Part shown: piece by piece, positions 17,192-25,169 of the stretch | Layout: each line of letters opens with the position of its first letter | How positions within the stretch are numbered: position 1 is the stretch's first letter | Program-made: the position numbers and the translations under genes | The notes under the pieces: generated by a model | Told to the model about the DNA's origin: nothing | The model's database searches: none | Seen by the model: the letters and a program-made list of their open reading frames with translations, nothing else | Source: Emticicia sp043780375 | GTDB taxonomy: Bacteria > Bacteroidota > Bacteroidia > Cytophagales > Spirosomataceae | Direction: 5' to 3' | Assembly (NCBI RefSeq): GCF_043780375.1 | Contig: NZ_JAYWCU010000226.1 | Location: forward strand, 1-59,485 | DNA length: 59,485 nucleotides

Positions 17192-18169
17192 TTACGAAAT
17201 CCAGCTAAACTGATATTCCAATGTAGGAATTTTAGTTCTTTCAGCAACTCGTTTTAAGCGATTTGGTAAAGCCATCAAATAATCTCTTGCTTTTTCTCCA
17301 GCATCATTTAAGTTCTGAACGCCATCAATTTTCCAATCTTTCAATAACGATTCCATGATTTCGATGTAGTCGTTGGTAGTATAAACGCCCAAACGCTGAG
17401 CTGCATCAGAAAAATGAGAAAATGTTTGTCCCATTTTCACGCCAGATTCACGCAAGAAGTGTGCAGGCATAACGATTTTTTTCCTCATCATATCTTCAAA
17501 TGCGATCATCATTTCCGAAGGGTCAATTTCAAGAATATGGCTTACAAATGTTTTATAGGCTCGTGCATGACGCATTTCATCGGCTGCAATTACACCACAA
17601 ATTTTTGCCAAAGGCACATTTCCAAATTCTTTCGATAATTTTGCAGTATTTCGGTGCGAAACATTAGTTGCCAACTCCTGAAAAGACGTATAGATAAAGT
17701 TACGATAAGGATCTCGCCCGGTACCGATATCAAAACCATCGGCAATGAGGTACTGTGTCGATACTTCCATTTGTCGCATGTTTACACGCCCAGACAAATA
17801 CAAAAATTTATTGAGTAAATCGCCATGACGATTCTCTTCGGCAGTCCATCCTCTCACCCATTTTGCCCAGCCGTTTGGTTCATTAACTTGGTCAACGCCT
17901 ATTACCTCAATCAGCCACGACTCATAAGTTGGAAGAGCTTCCTCGGTAATTGTATCGCCAATCAACACAGCAATATAATCATAAGGGAGTTCTTTGGCTG
18001 TTTGTTGAAGTTCACGAACCTCATTTAAAAAATTGTCATTGGTTGAATCTGGCAAGAAGTCAGATGGTTGCCAGTTAGTTTCGATAGGTCTTAAAAATTC
18101 ATCAACGAAAGTGTCAATTTTTTCGCCAACAAACTTCATCACCTCTAATCTCAAATTGGATAATTCCAT
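17192..18169 (-). CDS. Acyl-ACP desaturase (fatty acid desaturase type 2)
   Basis: Soluble di-iron enzyme that introduces a double bond into acyl-ACP. The two helix pairs of the ferritin-like di-iron site are visible: EENRHGD at 111-117 and DEMRHARAY at 197-205, with further ligands in FQELATNVSHRN. 325 aa matches bacterial stearoyl-ACP 9-desaturase relatives. No signal peptide or membrane helix is present. It is divergent from plsC, which fits a lipid-composition theme, although the genes share no operon. Confidence 0.88.
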   Translation of the reverse strand: MELSNLRLEVMKFVGEKIDTFVDEFLRPIETNWQPSDFLPDSTNDNFLNEVRELQQTAKELPYDYIAVLIGDTITEEALPTYESWLIEVIGVDQVNEPNGWAKWVRGWTAEENRHGDLLNKFLYLSGRVNMRQMEVSTQYLIADGFDIGTGRDPYRNFIYTSFQELATNVSHRNTAKLSKEFGNVPLAKICGVIAADEMRHARAYKTFVSHILEIDPSEMMIAFEDMMRKKIVMPAHFLRESGVKMGQTFSHFSDAAQRLGVYTTNDYIEIMESLLKDWKIDGVQNLNDAGEKARDYLMALPNRLKRVAERTKIPTLEYQFSWIS

Positions 18170-18279
18170 GATGGTATTTTTTAATGATTATTTGTTTCAA
18201 AATACATCGCAAGATAATTCTTATTTAGGTAAAAAAAGTAGAATTATAGATTTTTTATGACAATTGAGTAGTTTTTAAC

Positions 18280-18287
18280 TATTTTTG
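18280..18287 (+). promoter_or_regulatory. -7 box TATTTTTG for plsC
   Basis: Exact TAnnTTTG match 18 bases before the GTG start of the acyltransferase. Confidence 0.5.
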
Positions 18288-18305
18288 CATAAAAAATAAT
18301 ACCTT

Positions 18306-19040
18306 GTGAAAAAGATTCTTGACTATATTCTTAGTAGCGTATATTTAGTCTATTTTGGACTATTATTAGTTGTATTTCATGTGATACAAGTTATAGCATT
18401 TACCATTTTTGGTGAAAAAGCTCAACAAAAGGTCGTTTTTTCCCTTAATTTTATGATTACTTATGGTTGGTATCTTACTGGTACAACAATAAATTTTCGA
18501 CAAATGTTTGCTCTTCCAACAAATCGGCCAATAATATTTATTTCCAATCATCAGAGTACCTTCGACATTCCCGCAATTTATTGGTTTTTACGTAAGTATC
18601 ATCCAATTTTTGTTTCTAAAAAGGAATTAGCTAATGGGGTTCCGAGCATTTCATATAATTTACGTAAAAGTCATGCGGCACTTATTGACCGAAAAGATGG
18701 TAAACAAGCGGTTGGAGAAATATTAAAATTGAGTAAATATATTCAAGACAATAATTGTTCGGCTGTCATTTTTCCTGAAGGTACACGCTCTCGTTCGGGT
18801 ATAATGAAGCCATTTGTTGCAGGAGGAATTGCGGCACTAATCAAAAAAGCACCTGATGCACTTATTGTTCCGATAGCTATTCAAGGAAATAATTTATTCG
18901 ATCCAAACAAAGGGCTTTTTCCTTTGGTTTCTTTCTCAACACTTTCTTGGACTGTGCTTGAAGGAATTGAGCCCAAAGGCAAAAATGCTGACGAAATTGC
19001 TCAATTGGCACAAGCGGCAATTCAAAAGATTTTAGGGTAG
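18306..19040 (+). CDS. plsC: 1-acyl-sn-glycerol-3-phosphate acyltransferase
   Basis: Makes phosphatidic acid from lysophosphatidic acid at the inner membrane. Hydrophobic N-terminal segments (residues 8-35) are followed by the catalytic HX4D motif NHQSTFD at 81-87, then the glycerophosphate-binding FPEGTRSRSG and the VPIAIQG region. The start is GTG; no ATG is available in frame. 244 aa is typical. It converges on fabD across a large inverted repeat. Confidence 0.92.
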   Translation: MKKILDYILSSVYLVYFGLLLVVFHVIQVIAFTIFGEKAQQKVVFSLNFMITYGWYLTGTTINFRQMFALPTNRPIIFISNHQSTFDIPAIYWFLRKYHPIFVSKKELANGVPSISYNLRKSHAALIDRKDGKQAVGEILKLSKYIQDNNCSAVIFPEGTRSRSGIMKPFVAGGIAALIKKAPDALIVPIAIQGNNLFDPNKGLFPLVSFSTLSWTVLEGIEPKGKNADEIAQLAQAAIQKILG

Positions 19041-19047
19041 GTAGGTA

Positions 19048-19097
19048 AAACCTGCAAGGTTTTGAACGATGCGACGAATCGCAAACCTTGCAGGTTT
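19048..19097. repeat. Perfect 15-bp inverted repeat with nested hairpin (REP-like)
   Basis: AAACCTGCAAGGTTT (19048-19062) and its exact complement (19083-19097) enclose a second hairpin GCGA-CGAA-TCGC at 19071-19082. It lies between convergent plsC and fabD and lacks a long T run, so it resembles an extragenic palindrome more than a simple terminator. The inner 18 bases (19064-19081) match 31658-31675 at 14 positions. Confidence 0.75.
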
Positions 19098-19108
19098 AAA
19101 CGAGTATA

Positions 19109-19984
19109 TTAAACTTCCGCCGTTTCTATTTCAGGCGGAGCAATTTTCTTAATTAAACCTTGTAAAACTTTTCCTGGCCCACATTCTACAAATTTTGTTG
19201 CACCATCTGCAACCATGTTTTGCACCGATTGTGTCCAACGAACTGGAGCAGTTAATTGAGCTATTAAATTAGCTTTGATGCTTTCCACATCGCTCGAAGG
19301 TTGAGCATTTACATTTTGGTAAATCGGGCAAATTGGTGTTGAAAATTTTGTATTGGCAATGGCTTGTGCCAACTCTTCACGAGCAGGTTCCATCAAAGGG
19401 GAGTGAAATGCACCGCCCACTGGTAAAATCAATGCTCTTTTTGCTCCTGCGGCTTTCAATTGCTCACAAGCTTCAGTTACAGCCTCAATGCTTCCAGAAA
19501 TTACTAATTGACCGGGGCAATTATAGTTTGCAGCAACCACAACGCCATCAATAGCAGCACAAATATCTTCTACAACTTTATCTTCAAGATTCAAAATCGC
19601 AGCCATTGTCGAAGGGTTTATTTCACAGGCACGTTGCATGGCATCGGCACGTTGAGAAACCAGTTTTAGGCCATCTTCAAAAGATAATGCACCAGCAGTA
19701 ACTAAAGCGGAGAATTCTCCCAAAGAATGCCCTGCAACCATATCGGGTTTAAAGTCTTCTATAGTAGAAGCTAAAATGACCGAATGCAGAAAAATAGCTG
19801 GTTGTGTAACATTGGTTTGTTTGAGTGCCTCGTCAGTACCTTCAAACATTATTTTTGTAATCTCGAAACCCAAAATCTCATTGGCTTTATCGAACATTTG
19901 GCGAGCTGAATCTGAACTATCGTAAAGATTTTTGCCCATTCCACTAAATTGAGCCCCTTGTCCAGGGAAAACGTAAGCTATCAT
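19109..19984 (-). CDS. fabD: Malonyl-CoA:ACP acyltransferase
   Basis: Loads malonyl groups onto acyl carrier protein for fatty acid synthesis. The oxyanion motif PGQGAQ is at 7-12, the nucleophilic serine in GHSLGE at 85-90 (Ser87), the malonyl-binding arginine in SQRADAMQ, and the catalytic histidine in GGAFHSPLM. 291 aa is full length. It is monocistronic here rather than in a fab cluster. Confidence 0.96.
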   Translation of the reverse strand: MIAYVFPGQGAQFSGMGKNLYDSSDSARQMFDKANEILGFEITKIMFEGTDEALKQTNVTQPAIFLHSVILASTIEDFKPDMVAGHSLGEFSALVTAGALSFEDGLKLVSQRADAMQRACEINPSTMAAILNLEDKVVEDICAAIDGVVVAANYNCPGQLVISGSIEAVTEACEQLKAAGAKRALILPVGGAFHSPLMEPAREELAQAIANTKFSTPICPIYQNVNAQPSSDVESIKANLIAQLTAPVRWTQSVQNMVADGATKFVECGPGKVLQGLIKKIAPPEIETAEV

Positions 19985-20070
19985 ATTTATTTATTAGTAT
20001 ACAATTATCAGTTTTTCTACGATAATCAGCTTGCCATTATTGGTTTTTTTGGTAATGTGCTTGTTTACAT

Positions 20071-20406
20071 TTAAAGTTTAACCTTACGATTTGGTTTAAA
20101 TTCAAACAAATTGCTATTAAATCCCTTTATATGATAGGGAAAAAACTGGTATGTACTTTTTACTCTAAAATCTGAAACCTTATTATCAATTTCAATTTTA
20201 TATATCAAAAAATCTTTTTTTGTAATCCAAATATCAACAGAACCCTCAGCCAAATATTTCCCAGTAATTCTAAAACAAACATTACCATTAACATCTTCTA
20301 CTCCAACTAACGTTGGTCTTGATATAGATTGAAATATGTTGTTTCCAAGTATATTTTCATGATTGTTGTTTGAATAGTCAATTATTGATTTTGAACAGTC
20401 ATTCAA
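20071..20406 (-). CDS. Small hypothetical protein, possibly the remnant of a LolA/LppX-like protein
   Basis: This 111-residue protein has no signal peptide and starts at an ATG directly preceded by an in-frame stop, 8 bases after the SPOR gene. The central part (CFRITGKYLAEGSVDIWITKKDFLIYKIEI) looks like the beta-strand pairs of outer-membrane lipoprotein-sorting domains, where W-I-x-K-x-D-x-L-I recurs. It could be the C-terminal half of a longer ancestral protein. Function unknown. Confidence 0.45.
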   Translation of the reverse strand: MNDCSKSIIDYSNNNHENILGNNIFQSISRPTLVGVEDVNGNVCFRITGKYLAEGSVDIWITKKDFLIYKIEIDNKVSDFRVKSTYQFFPYHIKGFNSNLFEFKPNRKVKL

Positions 20407-20414
20407 AATTTGCT

Positions 20415-20966
20415 TTATTTCATCTGCATACTTTTCCGAATATCTATTTTTTCGGAAATAATCATTGCCATTGAATATCGCTGTCTTATAGAAGAATAGT
20501 ACCTTTCGGCATCTAATCGAGATGTAAAATCCCCAGCCTTTAACTTATAAGTAGGTTGACTAAATGTAAGATAGGTGCTTAATTCTGGAAAATTTTGGTA
20601 AATGTAAGACTTTGCTTCGTCTACCTCCTTGCGGTCGTTGCCAACAAAAACTTGGATACGATAACCAGATGAATAACGGACAGTTTTATTATGAACAGAA
20701 ATAGAATCAAGTGCTATATCAACTTCATTATTTACCTGCTTTGGAAGTTTCGTCATTCCTGATGATGTTGATTTTTCTTTTATGACTTTCTTGTCGCTTA
20801 TTTCTGTAGTTGGCTTGGTATCATATTGAACTCTAACCGCCGAGAGGTCTTCGTCATAATCGCCCATTGCATTGGTAGTATTTTTTACTGGTGTAATTGA
20901 CCGTTTACAAGCAAAAAAAAGAGATGTAAAACACACACAAAATATTATTTTTGAAAAAGTCTTCAT
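20415..20966 (-). CDS. SPOR-domain lipoprotein
   Basis: A lipoprotein-type N-terminus (cysteine at 20 in FFACKR) is followed by a low-complexity linker (about 25-95) and a C-terminal SPOR domain (about 98-175: YRIQVFVGNDRKEVDEAKSYI and YKLKAGDFTSRLDAERYYSSI). SPOR domains bind denuded peptidoglycan glycan strands, often at division sites. The next gene follows after 8 bases, suggesting cotranscription. Confidence 0.82.
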   Translation of the reverse strand: MKTFSKIIFCVCFTSLFFACKRSITPVKNTTNAMGDYDEDLSAVRVQYDTKPTTEISDKKVIKEKSTSSGMTKLPKQVNNEVDIALDSISVHNKTVRYSSGYRIQVFVGNDRKEVDEAKSYIYQNFPELSTYLTFSQPTYKLKAGDFTSRLDAERYYSSIRQRYSMAMIISEKIDIRKSMQMK

Positions 20967-21071
20967 CGAGGTATTAATTAGGTTTTTGGAGGTGTTTTCT
21001 ACAAAACGTAATTTTATAGAGAAAACACAATCAAAATTAAAAAAATATTCTCTGTTTCCGATAAATTTAAT

Positions 21072-21107
21072 AAAAAAGTCCTCGTTGGCTAACGAGGACT
21101 TTTTTTA
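21072..21107. terminator. Bidirectional terminator downstream of gapN
   Basis: AAAAAAGTCCTCGTT and AACGAGGACTTTTTT form a perfect stem with loop GGCT. On the minus strand it follows, and overlaps by three bases, the end of the dehydrogenase gene. Confidence 0.85.
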
Positions 21108-22730
21108 GAAGATATATTTGGTTGAAAGAAAATGCGAACTATGCTCTTCAACAATCTCATTAAAAATCTTTTTGTTGGCTTCGGTATCTTTCGTTGCCAC
21201 CACCGTTCTGATTGAAAAAGCACGCAAAGCATCTTCTACCGAAAGCGTTCCTTCTGCCGAATCTTTTCTGCCTGTAAATGGAAAAGTATCGGGTCCACGT
21301 TGGCATTGTGCATTGATATTCACTCGACTTACCTGATTGACTAATGGGTCTATCAAATGTGCAATTTGGTCAGGATTTGTGCCAAAAATGCTTATTTGTT
21401 GTCCGTGAGAAGAATTTATGATGTATTGAATAGGTTCTTCAACATCATCAAAAGGCACAACAGGTACCAATGGGCCAAATTGTTCTTCGTTATAAACCTT
21501 CATTTTTTCGTTGACAGGATATAAAACTGCTGGATAAAAGAATGAGTTTACTACAGTTCCACCGCCCTCATTTATCACTTCTGCCCCATTGGCTTTAGCA
21601 TCTGAAATACATTCGGCTAAGTAAGTCGGCTTATTTGGTTCGGGCAATGGTGTAAGATTTACTCCTGCTTCCCACGGCATTCCAAATTTTAGTTTTTCGA
21701 GTTCTTCAGTAAATCTATTCAAGAATTTCTTGGCAATTGAGCGATGTACCCAAATAATTTTGATTGCGGTACAACGTTGTCCATTGAAAGAAAGCGAGCC
21801 AAGAATACATTCTTTCACTGCCAATTCAACATCAGCATTTTTCAAGACAATGGCTGCATTTTTGGCATCTAAACCCAAAACAGCTCTCAAGCGATTTAGT
21901 TTTGGGTGCATTTTTTTCAAGTCATTGGCAACTTTGCTTGAGCCAATAAGTGCCAATACATTTATTTTTCCGGTCTGCATCAGAGGTGGAACAACCGTTG
22001 CTCCACGACCATAAATAGTATTAACAACCCCTTTCGGAAAACATTCTTGGAAAGCCTTTAATAATGGATAATGCAAAAGAGTACCATGTTTTGGTGGCTT
22101 GAAAAGAATAGTATTTCCCATCAAAATGGCTGGAATAAGTGTACAGAAAGTTTCGTTCAATGGATAATTGAAAGGCCCCATACAAAGTACTACACCCAGT
22201 GGAGAGCGACGAATTTGTCCGATAATTCCTTGCTCAATTTTAAAGCGAGACGAATTTCGGTCAATATCTTTCAAGCAATCTATTGTATCATAAATATATT
22301 CGATTGTTCGGTCAAATTCTTTGATAGAATCGGCTAAAGACTTACCAATTTCGTACATCAATAAATTTACGATTTCGGTTTTTTTCTCCAGCATTTTCTT
22401 GACAAACAGTTCCATACAAGCAATTCGCTCACTAACACTCATGGTTGGCCATTCGCCTCGGCCATTATCGTATGCCTTTAGGGCGGCTTCCAGAGCCTCC
22501 ATTGCTTCGGCAACATCAGTAATTGGATGACTACCAATAAATTTGCTGGTAAACTTATCGCCATCTTTTATATAAATTGGCGAAAAAACATCTTGTGTTG
22601 CACCTTCCCATTGACAAATTTTGCCACCTACCAAATATTCTTTTTGGTAAATTGGCTGAATCTGATAGGCTTCAGGAATTTGATTAGCTTCGGGAAAAAT
22701 AGCCGTAATTTTTTCTTGTAGATTAGTCAT
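21105..22730 (-). CDS. gapN: NADP-dependent non-phosphorylating glyceraldehyde-3-phosphate dehydrogenase-like ALDH
   Basis: Aldehyde dehydrogenase superfamily. The chosen ATG at 22730 gives MTNLQEKITAIFPE; the upstream 49 codons encode a hydrophobic stretch unrelated to the family. The catalytic cysteine lies in NGQRCTAIK, the active-site glutamate region is around VLALIGSS to LGLDAKNAA, and the C-terminal QCQRGPDTFPFTGRKDSAEGTLSV segment is characteristic of GapN-type enzymes. 541 aa matches the long Bacteroidota form. It would make 3-phosphoglycerate and NADPH directly, bypassing GAPDH and PGK. Another aldehyde specificity is possible. Confidence 0.8.
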   Translation of the reverse strand: MTNLQEKITAIFPEANQIPEAYQIQPIYQKEYLVGGKICQWEGATQDVFSPIYIKDGDKFTSKFIGSHPITDVAEAMEALEAALKAYDNGRGEWPTMSVSERIACMELFVKKMLEKKTEIVNLLMYEIGKSLADSIKEFDRTIEYIYDTIDCLKDIDRNSSRFKIEQGIIGQIRRSPLGVVLCMGPFNYPLNETFCTLIPAILMGNTILFKPPKHGTLLHYPLLKAFQECFPKGVVNTIYGRGATVVPPLMQTGKINVLALIGSSKVANDLKKMHPKLNRLRAVLGLDAKNAAIVLKNADVELAVKECILGSLSFNGQRCTAIKIIWVHRSIAKKFLNRFTEELEKLKFGMPWEAGVNLTPLPEPNKPTYLAECISDAKANGAEVINEGGGTVVNSFFYPAVLYPVNEKMKVYNEEQFGPLVPVVPFDDVEEPIQYIINSSHGQQISIFGTNPDQIAHLIDPLVNQVSRVNINAQCQRGPDTFPFTGRKDSAEGTLSVEDALRAFSIRTVVATKDTEANKKIFNEIVEEHSSHFLSTKYIF

Positions 22731-22950
22731 GCTCTTTATCTTTAGAATCATTATTGTTTTGTAATAAAACAAAGACGAAATTACGGAGAGCAATATGAAA
22801 ACCAAAGAGAATTTGGCTTTGTTTAGTTTTTTCAGCAGAAAACTATAAATTTTTGTTAAACAAATGCTAAAAAGCAAAATCTATTTGGAAGGATAAATAT
22901 TTCTTCGGATTTTTGAATGACCAAATACGGCCACCTAAACACCTCAAATT

Positions 22951-23793
22951 TTGCTTTATTATACTTTACGTCCTTTTGTTACCTTTATTCTAAAGCTTTG
23001 TATTAAGCATATTTCTATTAGTGGCTTAGAAAATATTCCCAAATCAGGTGCTGTTATTTTGGCATCTACCCACTCCAATTCATTTTTTGATGCAGTTTTA
23101 CTCGGTTGCACCATTGACCGTCGGGTTTGGTCATTGGCAAGAGGCGATGTTTTCAAGAAAAACTGGGCAAAAAAGATACTTTCAAGTCTTTTTATGTTGC
23201 CAGTTTATCGTCTTTCGGAAGGAAAAGAACATTTGGGCGATAATGATGATACATTTAATAGATGTATTGAACTCTTTCAAAAGGGAGAAATCGTTTTGAT
23301 TTTTTCGGAAGGAATTTGTGTTAATCAAACCAAACTTTTGCCATTGAAAAAAGGAACGGCTCGTTTGGCTCAAAAAGCGTGGTATGATGGTATGGAATTG
23401 ACCGTTATTCCTGTCGCAATTTCGTATGATACGATTATTGGTTTTGGGAAAAAGATAAATCTGAATATAGGAAAACCAATTGAAAAAAATGATTTTCAGA
23501 CTGTAAGTGAAGATGGTTTTTTCTTGAAATTGTTTAATGATGTATTGACAGAAAAAATAAATATACTTATTGATAGAACATTCCCGAAGGTTAGTTTTCT
23601 ACAAAGTCCATGGTTTTATATAAGCTCAATTATTGACTTTCCAGCCAATAAAATTGCTTGCATTATTTCAAAAAAACTGACTAAAGGTATCGTGTTTTTT
23701 GATTCTATAACTTTAGGCTTATTAATTGTACTCTTACCTTTGTATTGGGGTTTACTTGCTTGCATTGTTTGCTTTTTAAGCAATTCCTTATAG
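22951..23793 (+). CDS. PlsC-like lysophospholipid acyltransferase family protein
   Basis: A second, divergent glycerolipid acyltransferase. The acceptor motif is THSNSFFDA (H then five residues then D) and the second block is FSEGICVNQTKLLPLKKGTARLA, both features of the GPAT-like bacterial subgroup rather than canonical HX4D/FPEGTR. Two hydrophobic C-terminal segments (about 235-278) suggest membrane anchoring. The start is TTG at 22951; the ATG at 22917 is in another frame. Its substrate may be glycerophosphate, lysophosphatidate or an ornithine-lipid precursor. Confidence 0.78.
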   Translation: MLYYTLRPFVTFILKLCIKHISISGLENIPKSGAVILASTHSNSFFDAVLLGCTIDRRVWSLARGDVFKKNWAKKILSSLFMLPVYRLSEGKEHLGDNDDTFNRCIELFQKGEIVLIFSEGICVNQTKLLPLKKGTARLAQKAWYDGMELTVIPVAISYDTIIGFGKKINLNIGKPIEKNDFQTVSEDGFFLKLFNDVLTEKINILIDRTFPKVSFLQSPWFYISSIIDFPANKIACIISKKLTKGIVFFDSITLGLLIVLLPLYWGLLACIVCFLSNSL

Positions 23794-23819
23794 CTTTGCC
23801 ATTTATACAAAAAAACATC

Positions 23820-24554
23820 ATGGAAGAATCATTCGTCAAGCATCTCAAAAATGTGCTTTTTATCGATATCGAAACAGTGTCGCAAGTACCAGACTTTGAG
23901 CTACTTGATGAGCGTTTACAAAAGCTTTGGCTCAAAAAAGCCAGTTTTTTGCATAATGATGACGAATTACCTAATGCCGATTTTTACTTGAAAAAAGCAG
24001 CAATTTATGCCGAATTTGGCAAAATCATCTGCATTGGTATTGGTGGAATTATTTTTGATGACGAAAATAAACCTTCGCTTCGTGTAAAAATGATTAGCGG
24101 AGATAATGAAGTAGATGTTTTACAGGAATTTAAAAAAATTATAGAAAAACACAAAGCGGGAAGTAATTTGATGTTGTGTGCTCACAACGGAAAAGAATTT
24201 GATTTTGCTTATATTTGCCGCCGAATGCTGGTCAATGGTATCGGATTACCTAGGGTTTTGCAATTTGCGGGAAAAAAGCCGTGGGAAATCAATCATCTCG
24301 ACACACTTGATTTGTGGAAGTTTGGCGACTATAAACATTATACAGGATTAGATTTATTGGCAGCAATTTTCAATATTCCAAGTAGTAAGACCGATATTAG
24401 TGGCGACCAAGTAAATGCTGTTTATTATATTGAAAACGACAAGGCAAAAATTGAACGCTATTGTGCCGCTGATGTAGTAGTTTTAACGCAGTTATATATG
24501 AAAATGAATAATTGTGCGTTAATAGAAGAAGAAAATATAGAAGTTAGGCTGTAA
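23820..24554 (+). CDS. Predicted 3'-5' exonuclease, DnaQ/PolB-like fold
   Basis: All three exonuclease motifs are visible: Exo I DIET (16-19), Exo II AHNGKEFDFAYI, and Exo III YCAADVVVL. This set of acidic residues binds two metal ions for hydrolysis. 244 aa is typical of the standalone PolB-like exonuclease family. The ATG at 23820 is preferred over an upstream in-frame start that would overlap the acyltransferase gene. A DNA or RNA trimming role is inferred. Confidence 0.85.
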   Translation: MEESFVKHLKNVLFIDIETVSQVPDFELLDERLQKLWLKKASFLHNDDELPNADFYLKKAAIYAEFGKIICIGIGGIIFDDENKPSLRVKMISGDNEVDVLQEFKKIIEKHKAGSNLMLCAHNGKEFDFAYICRRMLVNGIGLPRVLQFAGKKPWEINHLDTLDLWKFGDYKHYTGLDLLAAIFNIPSSKTDISGDQVNAVYYIENDKAKIERYCAADVVVLTQLYMKMNNCALIEEENIEVRL

Positions 24555-24591
24555 AAGCCAAAATAGGTTTTTAATAAATATTTTTTAATCA

Positions 24592-25053
24592 ATGAAAAAA
24601 AACATCATTTTGTTATTTATTGTCACATCTTTTGCGGCATCTGCACAAATTCTGAAACCAGCAAAATGGACATTTACACCATCAAAAACCTCAGCAAAGG
24701 TTGGTGAAACAATAGACTTGGTTTTTTCTGCAAAAATTGACGATAATTGGTACATGTATTCTTCTCAATTAAAAGTAGAAGGTCCTTTGCCAACCACAGC
24801 AAATTTTACCAAAAATGATAGCTACATTATCGTTGGTAAACTTACGCCCGTAAAACCTAAAGAAAAGTATGATGAGATTTGGGGCGGAAAAGTACAGTAT
24901 TTTGAACATGAAGCTAAGTTTATTCAGAAAATAAAAATCACGAAAGCTAATCCTGTAATTGAAGGGAAGATAGAATGTCAAACGTGTACAATCAAAGAAG
25001 GCAAATGTGTGCCGAATAAAGATAAATTTAAGTTTGACGTGAAAACTATTTAA
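24592..25053 (+). CDS. DsbD N-terminal (alpha) domain-like periplasmic protein
   Basis: The signal peptide MKKNIILLFIVTSFAASAQ precedes a single immunoglobulin-like domain matching DsbD-alpha, with the paired cysteines in CQTCTIKEGKC near the C-terminus. In full DsbD this domain passes electrons from a membrane domain to periplasmic partners. Here it stands alone at 153 aa with no transmembrane or thioredoxin domain, so it would need a separate partner not seen nearby. Confidence 0.78.
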   Translation: MKKNIILLFIVTSFAASAQILKPAKWTFTPSKTSAKVGETIDLVFSAKIDDNWYMYSSQLKVEGPLPTTANFTKNDSYIIVGKLTPVKPKEKYDEIWGGKVQYFEHEAKFIQKIKITKANPVIEGKIECQTCTIKEGKCVPNKDKFKFDVKTI

Positions 25054-25084
25054 AAAATGGTGAATGCTTAATTATTTATCATCA

Positions 25085-25124
25085 AAAATGGTCGCAAGGT
25101 TTACCTTGCGACCATTTTGTTTTT
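25085..25124 (+). terminator. Strong terminator after the DsbD-like gene
   Basis: A 16-bp perfect stem (AAAATGGTCGCAAGGT and complement) with a 2-base loop is followed by T-rich sequence. Confidence 0.85.
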
Positions 25125-25169
25125 CATTATAAACAAGTGATAGTAAATGTGTTATAATTGTCAACTAAT

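Noticed and set aside
25085..25124. Riboswitch or repeat-family member because it shares CGCAAGG with the 19-kb palindrome
   Set aside because: It is a plain perfect stem with a T tail after a gene; the shared bases are too few.
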